Positions 50,977 through 57,784 of a stretch of DNA of 57,784 bases are shown here, in pieces (positions within the stretch are counted from its first letter, which is position 1; the number at the start of each line of letters is the position of its first letter). The translations under genes and the position numbers were made by a program. Source of the DNA: Lachnospiraceae bacterium. GTDB taxonomy: Bacteria; Bacillota; Clostridia; Lachnospirales; Lachnospiraceae. The notes under the pieces are model-generated. The model was not told the origin of the DNA. It searched no databases and was given only the letters and a program-made list of their open reading frames with translations. The stretch lies in the NCBI GenBank assembly GCA_017480565.1, contig JAFVAL010000050.1:86429-144212 (forward strand). The letters run 5' to 3'.

Positions 50977-51060
50977 AATGTACGCCTCCTTCCTTCTCTT
51001 CTTCTATTTCAGCCAAGACACGTTCTTACTTCTACCGGGCGCTTTCGCGCGTTAAAATGT

Positions 51061-51070
51061 TAGCATGCTA
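51061..51070. promoter_or_regulatory. Palindrome in the his leader, candidate operator
   Basis: TAGCATGCTA is a perfect 10-bp palindrome, with partly symmetrical flanks (GTTAGCATGCTACCAAC on the plus strand). It lies roughly 13 to 22 bases into the his transcript, a position suited to a repressor. A TrpR-like HisR regulator of his genes exists in some Firmicutes; I cannot confirm this is its site. Confidence 0.5.
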
Positions 51071-51089
51071 CCAACTGAAATTATTCCAC

Positions 51090-51118
51090 ATTATACAAAT
51101 CTTCTAAAAGAAAGTCAA
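51090..51118 (-). promoter_or_regulatory. Promoter of the his operon
   Basis: TTGACT (51118-51113) and a perfect TATAAT (51095-51090) on the minus strand, 17 bases apart. It lies in the gap after recU and gives a leader of about 105 bases before hisZ. The leader has a GCGC-GAAA-GCGC hairpin but no T-box signature that I can see. Confidence 0.82.
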
Positions 51119-51131
51119 TTCTGTTTTCGCG

Positions 51132-51680
51132 TTAATTCTCTTTTTCTTTTTCCCGGTCATCTAAATCCTGGGCGATCATCTCCAGATAGTGCACAAAAAC
51201 ACCGCTTTTATGCGGAGAAATCTCGTAATTGGGTGTCAGTTCTTCATAGCGAAAGCTCTTTCTTCCGCCATTTTCTGCACGCTCCCAGAACGGATAGAAT
51301 TCACGAAAACGCAGATAGTAATACAGATCTCTCTCTGCAAAATAAATCAGGAAGAATGCGATGCCGCCTTGCTGCTCAAACTCCTTCATGAACTGCACCT
51401 GGTGCGGATGGATGTTTTGCAGACGAAAGGTATCCCCGGCATTCTCCTTGGCATCAAAACAGACCGGGATCCCCTGTACGATCCCGATGTAATCGACCGT
51501 ACTCTTCTGTTCAAAAAATGCCTTTGTGATGATCCCCTCTTTTTTGTTGATCTCAAGCGGTGTAATCGGGGTCGGCACCTTTTGGATCAGGGAAAGTTGA
51601 TGCTCCCGGTACTTTTCATTTGTCATATTGATCAGATTTTCCAAGGTAGAACCGCGAAGGCCTCTAGAATTCCAAGTCAT
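51132..51680 (-). CDS. recU: Holliday junction resolvase RecU
   Basis: A 182-residue PD-(D/E)XK nuclease of the Firmicutes RecU family. The motifs are visible in order: RGLRGSTLENLINMTNEKY, QKVPTPI, the catalytic STVDYIGI and FDAKE pair, and HQVQFMKEFEQQGGIAFFLI. RecU cleaves Holliday junctions during recombination and DNA repair. In Bacillus it pairs with ponA; here it stands at the end of an operon of RNA-modification genes. The ribosome binding site is GAGGG. Confidence 0.92.
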   Translation of the reverse strand: MTWNSRGLRGSTLENLINMTNEKYREHQLSLIQKVPTPITPLEINKKEGIITKAFFEQKSTVDYIGIVQGIPVCFDAKENAGDTFRLQNIHPHQVQFMKEFEQQGGIAFFLIYFAERDLYYYLRFREFYPFWERAENGGRKSFRYEELTPNYEISPHKSGVFVHYLEMIAQDLDDREKEKEN

Positions 51681-51707
51681 GTAAATCCCTCATCTAGCAT
51701 AAATCTG

Positions 51708-52682
51708 TTATGGCAGCCGTAGACCAGTCTGTGCGCAAAAACGTTCAAAAGCAGTGGGTGGTGCAGCTGTAATCTTCTTTTCAGATACTGTAGATAACAC
51801 GCCATCATTTTCCGGCACCACAATCTGCCAGGCGTGTAAGAGCTGTGATGTGATCTGAAAGGCGTGTTTTACCTCGCCATTGACTTTCGCATCGCCGTAT
51901 TTATAATCCCCGACAATCGGATGTCCGATGGAGGACAAATGTGCACGAATCTGATGCGTTTTTCCGGTGACCAGTTCCACTCTTAGAAGCGTAAATCCAC
52001 CTGCGCAGGAAATGGGCTCGTAGATGGTCTCAATCTTTGCACTGCCCTCCACAGGGTTCTCATAGATCTGCACCTGATTGGTAGCTTCGTTCTTAAAAAG
52101 CCATCCGGAGAGCGTCTGCTTTTTCTTCAGTTCTCCGCAGACCACCGCAAGATAATATTTTTTTAAAGACCGATCTTTCAACATCCGGCTCAGTTCCTGA
52201 AGGCCTGCAAGACTCTTTCCGGCAAGGACAATTCCACTCGTGTTGCGGTCCAGGCGATTACAGATGCCAGGCGTAAAGCTTTTTAGCGCATCTTCTGTGA
52301 TCTGGCCGGTGGAGAGCAAGTACCCTAAAAAGTACTCATTTAAAGAGACATCCTTCGCTTCTGCCTTTTGAGAAAGCATGCCTGTCGGCTTGTTGATCAC
52401 ACAGAGATCTGCGTTTTCAAAGATAATATCAAGCTTTCGCACCGGATAACGCTTGCGTTCATGATCCTGAAACCCTGCAATGGTATCCTCGGAAAGAAAG
52501 AGGATAATCTGATCCCCGAGGGCAAGAATCTCATGACCGTCTGCTTTTTTGCGATTGAGCACAATATTCTTTTTTCGCAGCATTTTATAGACAAAGCCGG
52601 CACCTGCTTTGGGCAGATACTTAAAAAGCAGCTTATCGAGCCGCTGCCCAGCTTCATTTGTCCCAACGGTCAGTTCTTTCAA
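51708..52682 (-). CDS. RluA family pseudouridine synthase
   Basis: A 324-residue protein with an N-terminal S4 domain (AGQRLDKLLFKYLPKAG) and the RluA catalytic domain (CNRLDRNTSGIVLAGKS, then KTHQIRAHLSSIGHPIVGD). The catalytic Asp of RLDRNTSG is present. Start is TTG at 52682 with GAGGTGATGAGGG just upstream. It is most similar to RluC-like clostridial enzymes; the target uridine is not deducible. A second RluA-family gene lies on the plus strand next to lspA. Confidence 0.9.
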   Translation of the reverse strand: MKELTVGTNEAGQRLDKLLFKYLPKAGAGFVYKMLRKKNIVLNRKKADGHEILALGDQIILFLSEDTIAGFQDHERKRYPVRKLDIIFENADLCVINKPTGMLSQKAEAKDVSLNEYFLGYLLSTGQITEDALKSFTPGICNRLDRNTSGIVLAGKSLAGLQELSRMLKDRSLKKYYLAVVCGELKKKQTLSGWLFKNEATNQVQIYENPVEGSAKIETIYEPISCAGGFTLLRVELVTGKTHQIRAHLSSIGHPIVGDYKYGDAKVNGEVKHAFQITSQLLHAWQIVVPENDGVLSTVSEKKITAAPPTAFERFCAQTGLRLP

Positions 52683-52712
52683 CCCTCATCACCTCTCGGT
52701 TTTTGTCGTCTA

Positions 52713-53384
52713 TTATCGCGAATCGTCCCATTCTGCAAGCACTTCTTCGAAACTATCGATATAGTAATCTGCTTCTTGCAGTTTCTCCTCACGGCTCCAC
52801 GCACTGTATGGATCTTCGATCGCACAGGTGCGCATCCCGGCTGCATTTCCGGCCCGCAGACCCTGCACAACATCCTCAAAGACCAGACAATGTTCCGGAG
52901 AGACACCGACTTCCTTTGCAAGCATCAGATAGATGTCCGGCCTGGGCTTTCCGTTCTTGACTTCTTTGGACGTTAAAATGCAGTCGAACAGATCCATGAC
53001 ACCGTGGGACACCAAAACTTCCGTGGTCAGCTCCCTGGAATTGCTGGTTGCAATCCCGGTGCGAATCCCTCGCGCGCGGCAAGCCTTCAAAAAATCAAGG
53101 ACGCCTTCTTTTAACGGTACTTCATTGCGATATTTCAGCCTCGCCATCTCATTCCAGTCATCGATCATCTTCTCCTCAGGATCCGGGATCTCATATCTGG
53201 CTTTCATATAGACGGCTGTCTCGTGAATGCTTTTACCGTCCAGTTCCCGTGACAGATCCGGCGTATACTCTTTGCCAAACCGCGCCAGATACTCCTCGTC
53301 GATGGCTTTCCACATCCACATGGAATCCACGAGCGTTCCGTCAAGATCAAACAAAACGGCCTTGATTTCTTCTAACATTCTCAT
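52713..53384 (-). CDS. HAD family phosphatase/phosphomutase
   Basis: A 223-residue HAD superfamily hydrolase, subfamily IA with an alpha-helical cap. Motif I is FDLDGTLVDS, motif II is in ATSNSREL, motif III includes the Lys of NGKPRPD and motif IV is VFEDVVQGLRAG. The layout matches the beta-phosphoglucomutase/phosphatase group; the substrate is undefined. The ATG at 53384 overlaps the rsuA stop, but an ATG two codons on (53378) has better spacing from GGGGGA. Confidence 0.85.
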   Translation of the reverse strand: MRMLEEIKAVLFDLDGTLVDSMWMWKAIDEEYLARFGKEYTPDLSRELDGKSIHETAVYMKARYEIPDPEEKMIDDWNEMARLKYRNEVPLKEGVLDFLKACRARGIRTGIATSNSRELTTEVLVSHGVMDLFDCILTSKEVKNGKPRPDIYLMLAKEVGVSPEHCLVFEDVVQGLRAGNAAGMRTCAIEDPYSAWSREEKLQEADYYIDSFEEVLAEWDDSR

Positions 53385-54079
53385 TCCCCCAACAATTCCC
53401 TTTTCTCTTCTTCTGTCAATTCTCTGAACTCTCCCGGCCCGAGATCGTCCGGCAAGCGGAGTCCTCCCATCTGGACACGCTTTAAGGCGACGACTTCATT
53501 TCCCAAAGCCTCCCACATGCGCTTCACCTGGTGAAACTTCCCCTCATGCAGGGTCACTTTGGCAAATGTCCCCGCAACTTCACATGTTGCCGGAAGGCAG
53601 ACCGTACCATCCTCCAGCACGATTCCTTTTGCAAATGCGTCCACACAGGAGGCATCCGCTTCCCTTAAGAGCGTGCACTCATAGACTTTATCGACATGCC
53701 TGCCAGGCGCAAGAAGCGCGTGCGCGAGGGCACCTTCGTTTGTAATCAGTAATAGTCCCTCGGTATCAAGATCAAGCCGTCCCACAGGGGAGAGATTCTT
53801 ATCTTTCACCCCGGTCAAAAGATCCATCACGGTGCGATGATAACTGTCTGTCGTCGCTGTGATGACGCCTTTTGGCTTGTTTAGTAGATAATAGGCATAA
53901 CGTTGGTACTTCACTGCCTGCCCGTCGACACAGATGGTCACGCTTTCCGGATCTACTTTACGATCCGGAGAAGTCTCAACCTTACCATCCACGGTCACAC
54001 GCTTTGCGCGAAGAAGCTTTTTTACTTCACTTCGCGTGCCAAAGCCTGCATCCGCGAGCAATTTATCTAATCGGATCAT
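53381..54079 (-). CDS. rsuA: RsuA-type 16S rRNA pseudouridine synthase
   Basis: An S4 domain (IRLDKLLADAGFGTRSEVKKL) precedes the RsuA/RluB/RluE catalytic domain with the active-site Asp in GRLDLDTEGLLL and a KFHQVKRMWEALGNEV motif. RsuA makes pseudouridine 516 in 16S rRNA in E. coli. I choose the ATG at 54079, which overlaps the stop of the upstream gene (ATGA) and has GGAG 6 bases before it, giving 232 residues. Confidence 0.9.
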   Translation of the reverse strand: MIRLDKLLADAGFGTRSEVKKLLRAKRVTVDGKVETSPDRKVDPESVTICVDGQAVKYQRYAYYLLNKPKGVITATTDSYHRTVMDLLTGVKDKNLSPVGRLDLDTEGLLLITNEGALAHALLAPGRHVDKVYECTLLREADASCVDAFAKGIVLEDGTVCLPATCEVAGTFAKVTLHEGKFHQVKRMWEALGNEVVALKRVQMGGLRLPDDLGPGEFRELTEEEKRELLGE

Positions 54080-55455
54080 AGCAGTCTCCATCCCGGATGA
54101 TATTTATTTTTCAGGCGTCTGCCATCAGACTTCGCCCAGCCTAAGGGATAGCCGTCTACACCGACCAACACCCAGCCTTTTTCGATGAATTCCTCTTCTT
54201 TTAGATCGATGGTCTCGCCTTTTAAGTACTTTTTCACGCGTTCATCTTCACAGGCAAATGAAATCGAACGGGCGTATTCTTCCATGCGAAGTGCCATAGC
54301 AAAGGCTTCCACCGGCTCAAAGCGGTCTTTCTTTAAGATGCCAAGGAATAACCCTTCTCTTTGCACGCGAAGGCCCGTCAGATCTGGTTCGCCTTCTGGC
54401 AGGAAATAGACATGATCGCGGATCACGCGGATTCTTCCGGGATCCATCTGCCAGGAAACGTCCTTGAAAAAGGCCATGACATCTTCAGGCACACGTCCTT
54501 TTCTTGCAGGAGAGACAGCCCGCTTTTCCGAGACGCCTTCCTTTTGTAACAGGCATACGAAATGCCCTTCACCTTTTAACTTATGTGGGAAGAAACGAAC
54601 TGCCTTTTTAAGATCGTTCCAGGCATCTTCCGGGATCTGGCTGCTCCACTGCGGCCTGCCATCACATTTGCCTGGAAAATCAGGCAAAGATACGATCTGA
54701 AATCCTTCTCTTTGGGTCAGCAGATGCCAGATGACTTCTTCATCTTCTTCCGGTGCAAAGGTACACGTAGAATATAATAAATATCCGCCGGGCGCGAGCA
54801 TATCGGCACCCTGCAGGATCAATTCTTTCTGAATCTCACAATAATAATCCGGCCCATGTTCAAGCCAAAACTTGCTCATACCGCCTTTTTTGCGGAACAT
54901 CCCCTCACCGGAACAAGGTGCATCAATGAGGATCGCATCGAAAAAGGCGGGAAAATGTGGTACCAGATGTGAAGGTTCTTCACAGAGCACCACCGCATTC
55001 TTCACCCCAAACAATTCGATGTTTTTCTGCAGCGCTTTGATTCTGGATGCACTGATGTCATTGGCGACTAAAAGTCCTTCTCCTTGCAGTTTAGAGGCCA
55101 GTTCCGTTGTCTTTCCGCCAGGCGCGGCACAAAGGTCAAGCACGCGGTCCCCTGGCGTTACGGGCAAAAAGGCAGCAGGAGCCATTGCACTTGGCTCCTG
55201 CAGATAATAAAGTCCCGCGTAATAATAGGGATGATCTGAAGGCTTCTCCCCCTCGGAGAGAAACCCGTTTTTTGTCCAGGGAACCGGCTCAAAAGAAGTC
55301 AGTACCTTCCTTGCCACTGCATCGCCCTCACTTTTGAGCCCATTGATGCGGATCGCACTATAAGGATCACGCTCCAACGAGGCCAGATAAGCGGCGAACT
55401 CTTCTGCGCCAAGACAACGAAGCATACGATCTAAATAAGCCTGCGGCAGCTCCAT
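54076..55455 (-). CDS. RsmF-like rRNA cytosine-C5 methyltransferase (NOL1/NOP2/Sun family)
   Basis: A 459-residue m5C methyltransferase. The SAM-binding core shows VLDLCAAPGGKTTELA and VANDISASRI, and the two catalytic cysteines lie in LIDAPCSGEGMF and YSTCTFAPEEDEE. The C-terminal region (about residues 290-459) contains RsmF-type extra domains. Its target in this species is not known. It opens the run rsmF-like/rsuA/HAD/rluA-like/recU. Confidence 0.9.
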   Translation of the reverse strand: MELPQAYLDRMLRCLGAEEFAAYLASLERDPYSAIRINGLKSEGDAVARKVLTSFEPVPWTKNGFLSEGEKPSDHPYYYAGLYYLQEPSAMAPAAFLPVTPGDRVLDLCAAPGGKTTELASKLQGEGLLVANDISASRIKALQKNIELFGVKNAVVLCEEPSHLVPHFPAFFDAILIDAPCSGEGMFRKKGGMSKFWLEHGPDYYCEIQKELILQGADMLAPGGYLLYSTCTFAPEEDEEVIWHLLTQREGFQIVSLPDFPGKCDGRPQWSSQIPEDAWNDLKKAVRFFPHKLKGEGHFVCLLQKEGVSEKRAVSPARKGRVPEDVMAFFKDVSWQMDPGRIRVIRDHVYFLPEGEPDLTGLRVQREGLFLGILKKDRFEPVEAFAMALRMEEYARSISFACEDERVKKYLKGETIDLKEEEFIEKGWVLVGVDGYPLGWAKSDGRRLKNKYHPGWRLL

Positions 55456-55475
55456 AAACTCCCAGTTCCTTTCTT

Positions 55476-56282
55476 TTACTCTTCCAGGCTCTGCGCCCTT
55501 CTGCCTTCCGCGATGATATCCAGTTCCTTGTTAAACCGTTCCAAATCCTTGATGTTACCGGTTTTATGAATCCTGAAAAACTCATCCTGGATTTTCTTAA
55601 TCTCTCGTTTATTCGAATATCTGACGAGATTCTGGATATTGTTTAAGATGTCAGAGACCACATTTGCCTCAAGCAGGAAGGAATTTTGCGCATCCAGGAT
55701 CTCCTGTCTGACATAAGACATCTCAGAATCCAAGATGACGATTGCATCCGAAGCGTTGGTCAGGCGCTCTCTGATCTCATCCGGGATATCTCTGTCATAC
55801 TTATACTGCAGCGAGTGCTCCACGGTCGCCCAGAAATTCATCGCCAGGGTTCGAATCTGAATCTCCACCTTAACTTCACGTGGGCCATCGATGGTGTGCA
55901 CCTTGTATAAGACAATCATGTGATAGCTGCGGTATCCGCTGTCCTTGCTTTCGGTGATGTAGTCCTTCTCGCTGATCACTTTTAAGTCTTCACGGTCATG
56001 GATAATCTCCACAACCTTCTCGATGTCTTCGACAAACTGGCAAATGATACGAATGCCGGCAATGTCATCGAGCTGTTCTTCAAAATGGTCAATCTCGATA
56101 TTTTTTCTCTGTACCTTATCCAGAATGCTGGAAATGGTCTTAAGACGTCCATCGACCTGTTCAATCGGCGAATACAGCCCCCTCTTACGATATCCGTCTC
56201 TGACCTGCGTGAACTTTAGCATCAATTCATCGACTGCCATGCCGTAGGGCTCTAAAAGCTCACGCCATAACATGATTTCCAT
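55476..56282 (-). CDS. relQ: RelQ-type small alarmone synthetase
   Basis: A 268-residue single-domain (p)ppGpp synthetase. The RelA/SpoT synthetase motifs are seen in DDIAGIRIICQFVEDI, the G-loop region SGYRSYHMIV and EIQIRTLAMNFWATVEHSLQYK. Hydrolase, TGS and ACT domains are missing, as in RelQ/YjbM. The frame is open to 56312, but GGAGATAA precedes the ATG at 56282. The C-terminal helix bundle (from about residue 185) fits the RelQ tetramerisation region. Confidence 0.92.
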   Translation of the reverse strand: MEIMLWRELLEPYGMAVDELMLKFTQVRDGYRKRGLYSPIEQVDGRLKTISSILDKVQRKNIEIDHFEEQLDDIAGIRIICQFVEDIEKVVEIIHDREDLKVISEKDYITESKDSGYRSYHMIVLYKVHTIDGPREVKVEIQIRTLAMNFWATVEHSLQYKYDRDIPDEIRERLTNASDAIVILDSEMSYVRQEILDAQNSFLLEANVVSDILNNIQNLVRYSNKREIKKIQDEFFRIHKTGNIKDLERFNKELDIIAEGRRAQSLEE

Positions 56283-56323
56283 AAAGTTATCTCCATTCCG
56301 GAGCGTATGCATTGACTCCTGAG

Positions 56324-57784
56324 TTAAAACTTTGCCTCCAACTGATCAAAATCCTTGACCAAATCTTTGACCAGTGCAAGCATCTTGTCACAATCTCCGG
56401 GGCGATCCCCTTCGATGTTGAGTGGCATCTGCGGATCGTGAAGAGACACACGAAGTAAGAGCCATCCCTTGATATCCTCCCCATCAAAGGATAATCGGAT
56501 TCCTTCGTAGGAGTTTGGAACCACATAGTAACCGCGCGCTTTCGCTCTTTCTTCAAATGCTTTTAACACATTTGCCCCGTAAGGACGAAACTCCGGTGCG
56601 GTGATGCGGAAGCGATACTCTCTCTCTTCAAATCCATCCGGAAGATCCTCAATGTAGGAATAGAGTGCTCTTCCTTCTTTTTTTGCCAGTGCGGCTGCAA
56701 TTAAAATCTTGACCGCCATATAAGCGCCGTCATCCAGATAATAATTCTCACTCAGCGCACCGTGACCGCTGGTCTCAATCGCAAGCGGTGTGACCACGCC
56801 GGCCTTGTTGAGTTCGATCTGCTTATTGATGACGTTCTTATATCCACGCATGTAGCGCAGATGCTTCATGCCGAGCTTCCCTTCAATGAAGCGGGTCAGA
56901 CGGTCGGAGGTAACGGAATCTGTGACGATGGTTCCGCCGGGATAGGTGCTTGCAAGAATTGCAGCCATCATACCGATGATCTTGTCACGGTTGACTTCGT
57001 TGCCATCCGGGAGCACGGCAGACATCCGATCAACATCCGTATCAAAAATGATGCCGAGATCTGCATGGTTTGTGAGGACTGCTTCACGAATCGCAGCCAT
57101 CGCCTGCTTATTCTCCGGGTTCGGAATGTGATTCGGGAACATTCCGTCCGGCTCCAAAAACTGGCTGCCACAGATGTCTGCACCAAGCGGTGCCAGCACC
57201 TTTTCTGCAAAGAACCCGCCTGCGCCGTTGCCGGCATCTACCACAACGTGAAGACCTGCAAGAGGTGAATCGCCTCTGCCAACGCCTTCGATGATCTTGG
57301 TTTTTAGATGATTGCAATAGACATCCAGGCTGTTCACCTTTGACACCAGAGTAAGGTCACCTTCCCCAGGCTCTAAGGTCTCCGCTTCGCCAAGAAGCGC
57401 ATCGATATCCTCATGTTCGAGGCCGCCGTTCACATCAAAAAACTTTAATCCGTTGCGGTTAAAAGGCAGATGGCTGGCGGTGATCATGATCGATCCCGTG
57501 AACGTAAACTCCGGGAAAACGGTCGTCATAAACATGGACGGGGTCGATACTAACCCACAGTCATAGGCATGCGCACCGGTCGATGTGATACCAGATAACA
57601 CTGCGTCTTTGATCAGATCGGCGGTGATTCTGGAATCATGTCCGACACCAACCCGAACCGCCTGCGGCGCGAGATTCCATTTCTTACAAAGCCAGTGTAC
57701 AAATGAGACTGCGATCACATTGGCTGCCTCTGGGGTCAGATTGATGTGTTCTCCTTCCACACCCTCCACAGCAATTCCACGAAC
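56324..57784 (-). CDS. Phosphomannomutase/phosphoglucomutase (N-terminus cut by window end)
   Basis: An alpha-D-phosphohexomutase. The frame stays open to the edge (VRGIAVEGVEGEHINLT), so the true start is outside the window; the GTG at 57769 is internal to a conserved segment and not the start. The phosphoserine is in ITASHLP, the metal loop is FDTDVDR and the sugar-specificity region is ETSGHGAL. The ending with the phosphate-contact domain (SYEGIRLSFDG) is complete. Substrate preference between glucose, mannose and glucosamine phosphates cannot be fixed by sight. Confidence 0.9.
   Translation of the reverse strand, partial: VRGIAVEGVEGEHINLTPEAANVIAVSFVHWLCKKWNLAPQAVRVGVGHDSRITADLIKDAVLSGITSTGAHAYDCGLVSTPSMFMTTVFPEFTFTGSIMITASHLPFNRNGLKFFDVNGGLEHEDIDALLGEAETLEPGEGDLTLVSKVNSLDVYCNHLKTKIIEGVGRGDSPLAGLHVVVDAGNGAGGFFAEKVLAPLGADICGSQFLEPDGMFPNHIPNPENKQAMAAIREAVLTNHADLGIIFDTDVDRMSAVLPDGNEVNRDKIIGMMAAILASTYPGGTIVTDSVTSDRLTRFIEGKLGMKHLRYMRGYKNVINKQIELNKAGVVTPLAIETSGHGALSENYYLDDGAYMAVKILIAAALAKKEGRALYSYIEDLPDGFEEREYRFRITAPEFRPYGANVLKAFEERAKARGYYVVPNSYEGIRLSFDGEDIKGWLLLRVSLHDPQMPLNIEGDRPGDCDKMLALVKDLVKDFDQLEAKF

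Noticed and set aside
50977-51089. T-box riboswitch in the his leader
   Set aside because: The leader is only about 100 bases and I see no T-box TGGNACC-type sequence or antiterminator/terminator pair before hisZ.

Overview
The window reads as a chromosomal housekeeping segment of a Firmicute, most likely a member of the Clostridia close to Lachnospiraceae. The pointers are endonuclease-type MutL without MutH, SepF/DivIVA, RelQ, RecU, Prp with an L27 N-terminal extension, transketolase split into two genes, short-form HisG with HisZ, strong AGGAGG ribosome binding sites and sigma-A type promoters. I see no rRNA, tRNA, CRISPR array, insertion sequence or prophage. No stretch without a gene exceeds about 200 bases.

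Layout. All genes from 1 to about 22.67 kb lie on the plus strand and all genes from about 22.72 kb to the end lie on the minus strand. The two halves converge on one bidirectional terminator. Plus half: mutS (end)-mutL-miaA-methionine gamma-lyase-like; radC-mreB-mreC-mreD-PBP2-MinD-like-rodA-mgsA-D,D-carboxypeptidase (cell elongation); a single small P-loop protein; HlyD-like-yggS-sepF-divIVA (division); aroB-lspA-rluD; an orphan BlaI/MecI-type repressor; a XerC-like recombinase.

Minus half, in transcription order from the right edge: phosphohexomutase (cut by the window end)-relQ-rsmF-like-rsuA-HAD phosphatase-rluA-like-recU; the histidine operon hisZ-hisG-hisD-hisB-hisIE; a 46-residue membrane protein and alaS; rpsU; phoH-ybeY-DUF3048 lipoprotein-MOP flippase-two flavoproteins; YnzC-like-fthC-small membrane protein-miaB; the two transketolase genes; a zinc-ribbon membrane protein and rng; ybaK; rplU-prp-rpmA; obgE-yhbY-nadD-yqeK-rsfS; lexA-deoC.

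Most content is ordinary. The points that stand out are: an in-frame amber codon in hisZ at a position where the family normally has Gln; a MinD-like protein that has lost the P-loop lysine and a key aspartate, with minC and minE absent; a HisIE protein with a 190-residue N-terminal domain that looks like a decayed HisA/HisF half-barrel; a 38-bp inverted repeat beside the xerC-like gene, close to the strand switch; a PBP2 with a roughly 240-residue helical insert; and an HlyD-like protein in the sepF-divIVA cluster.
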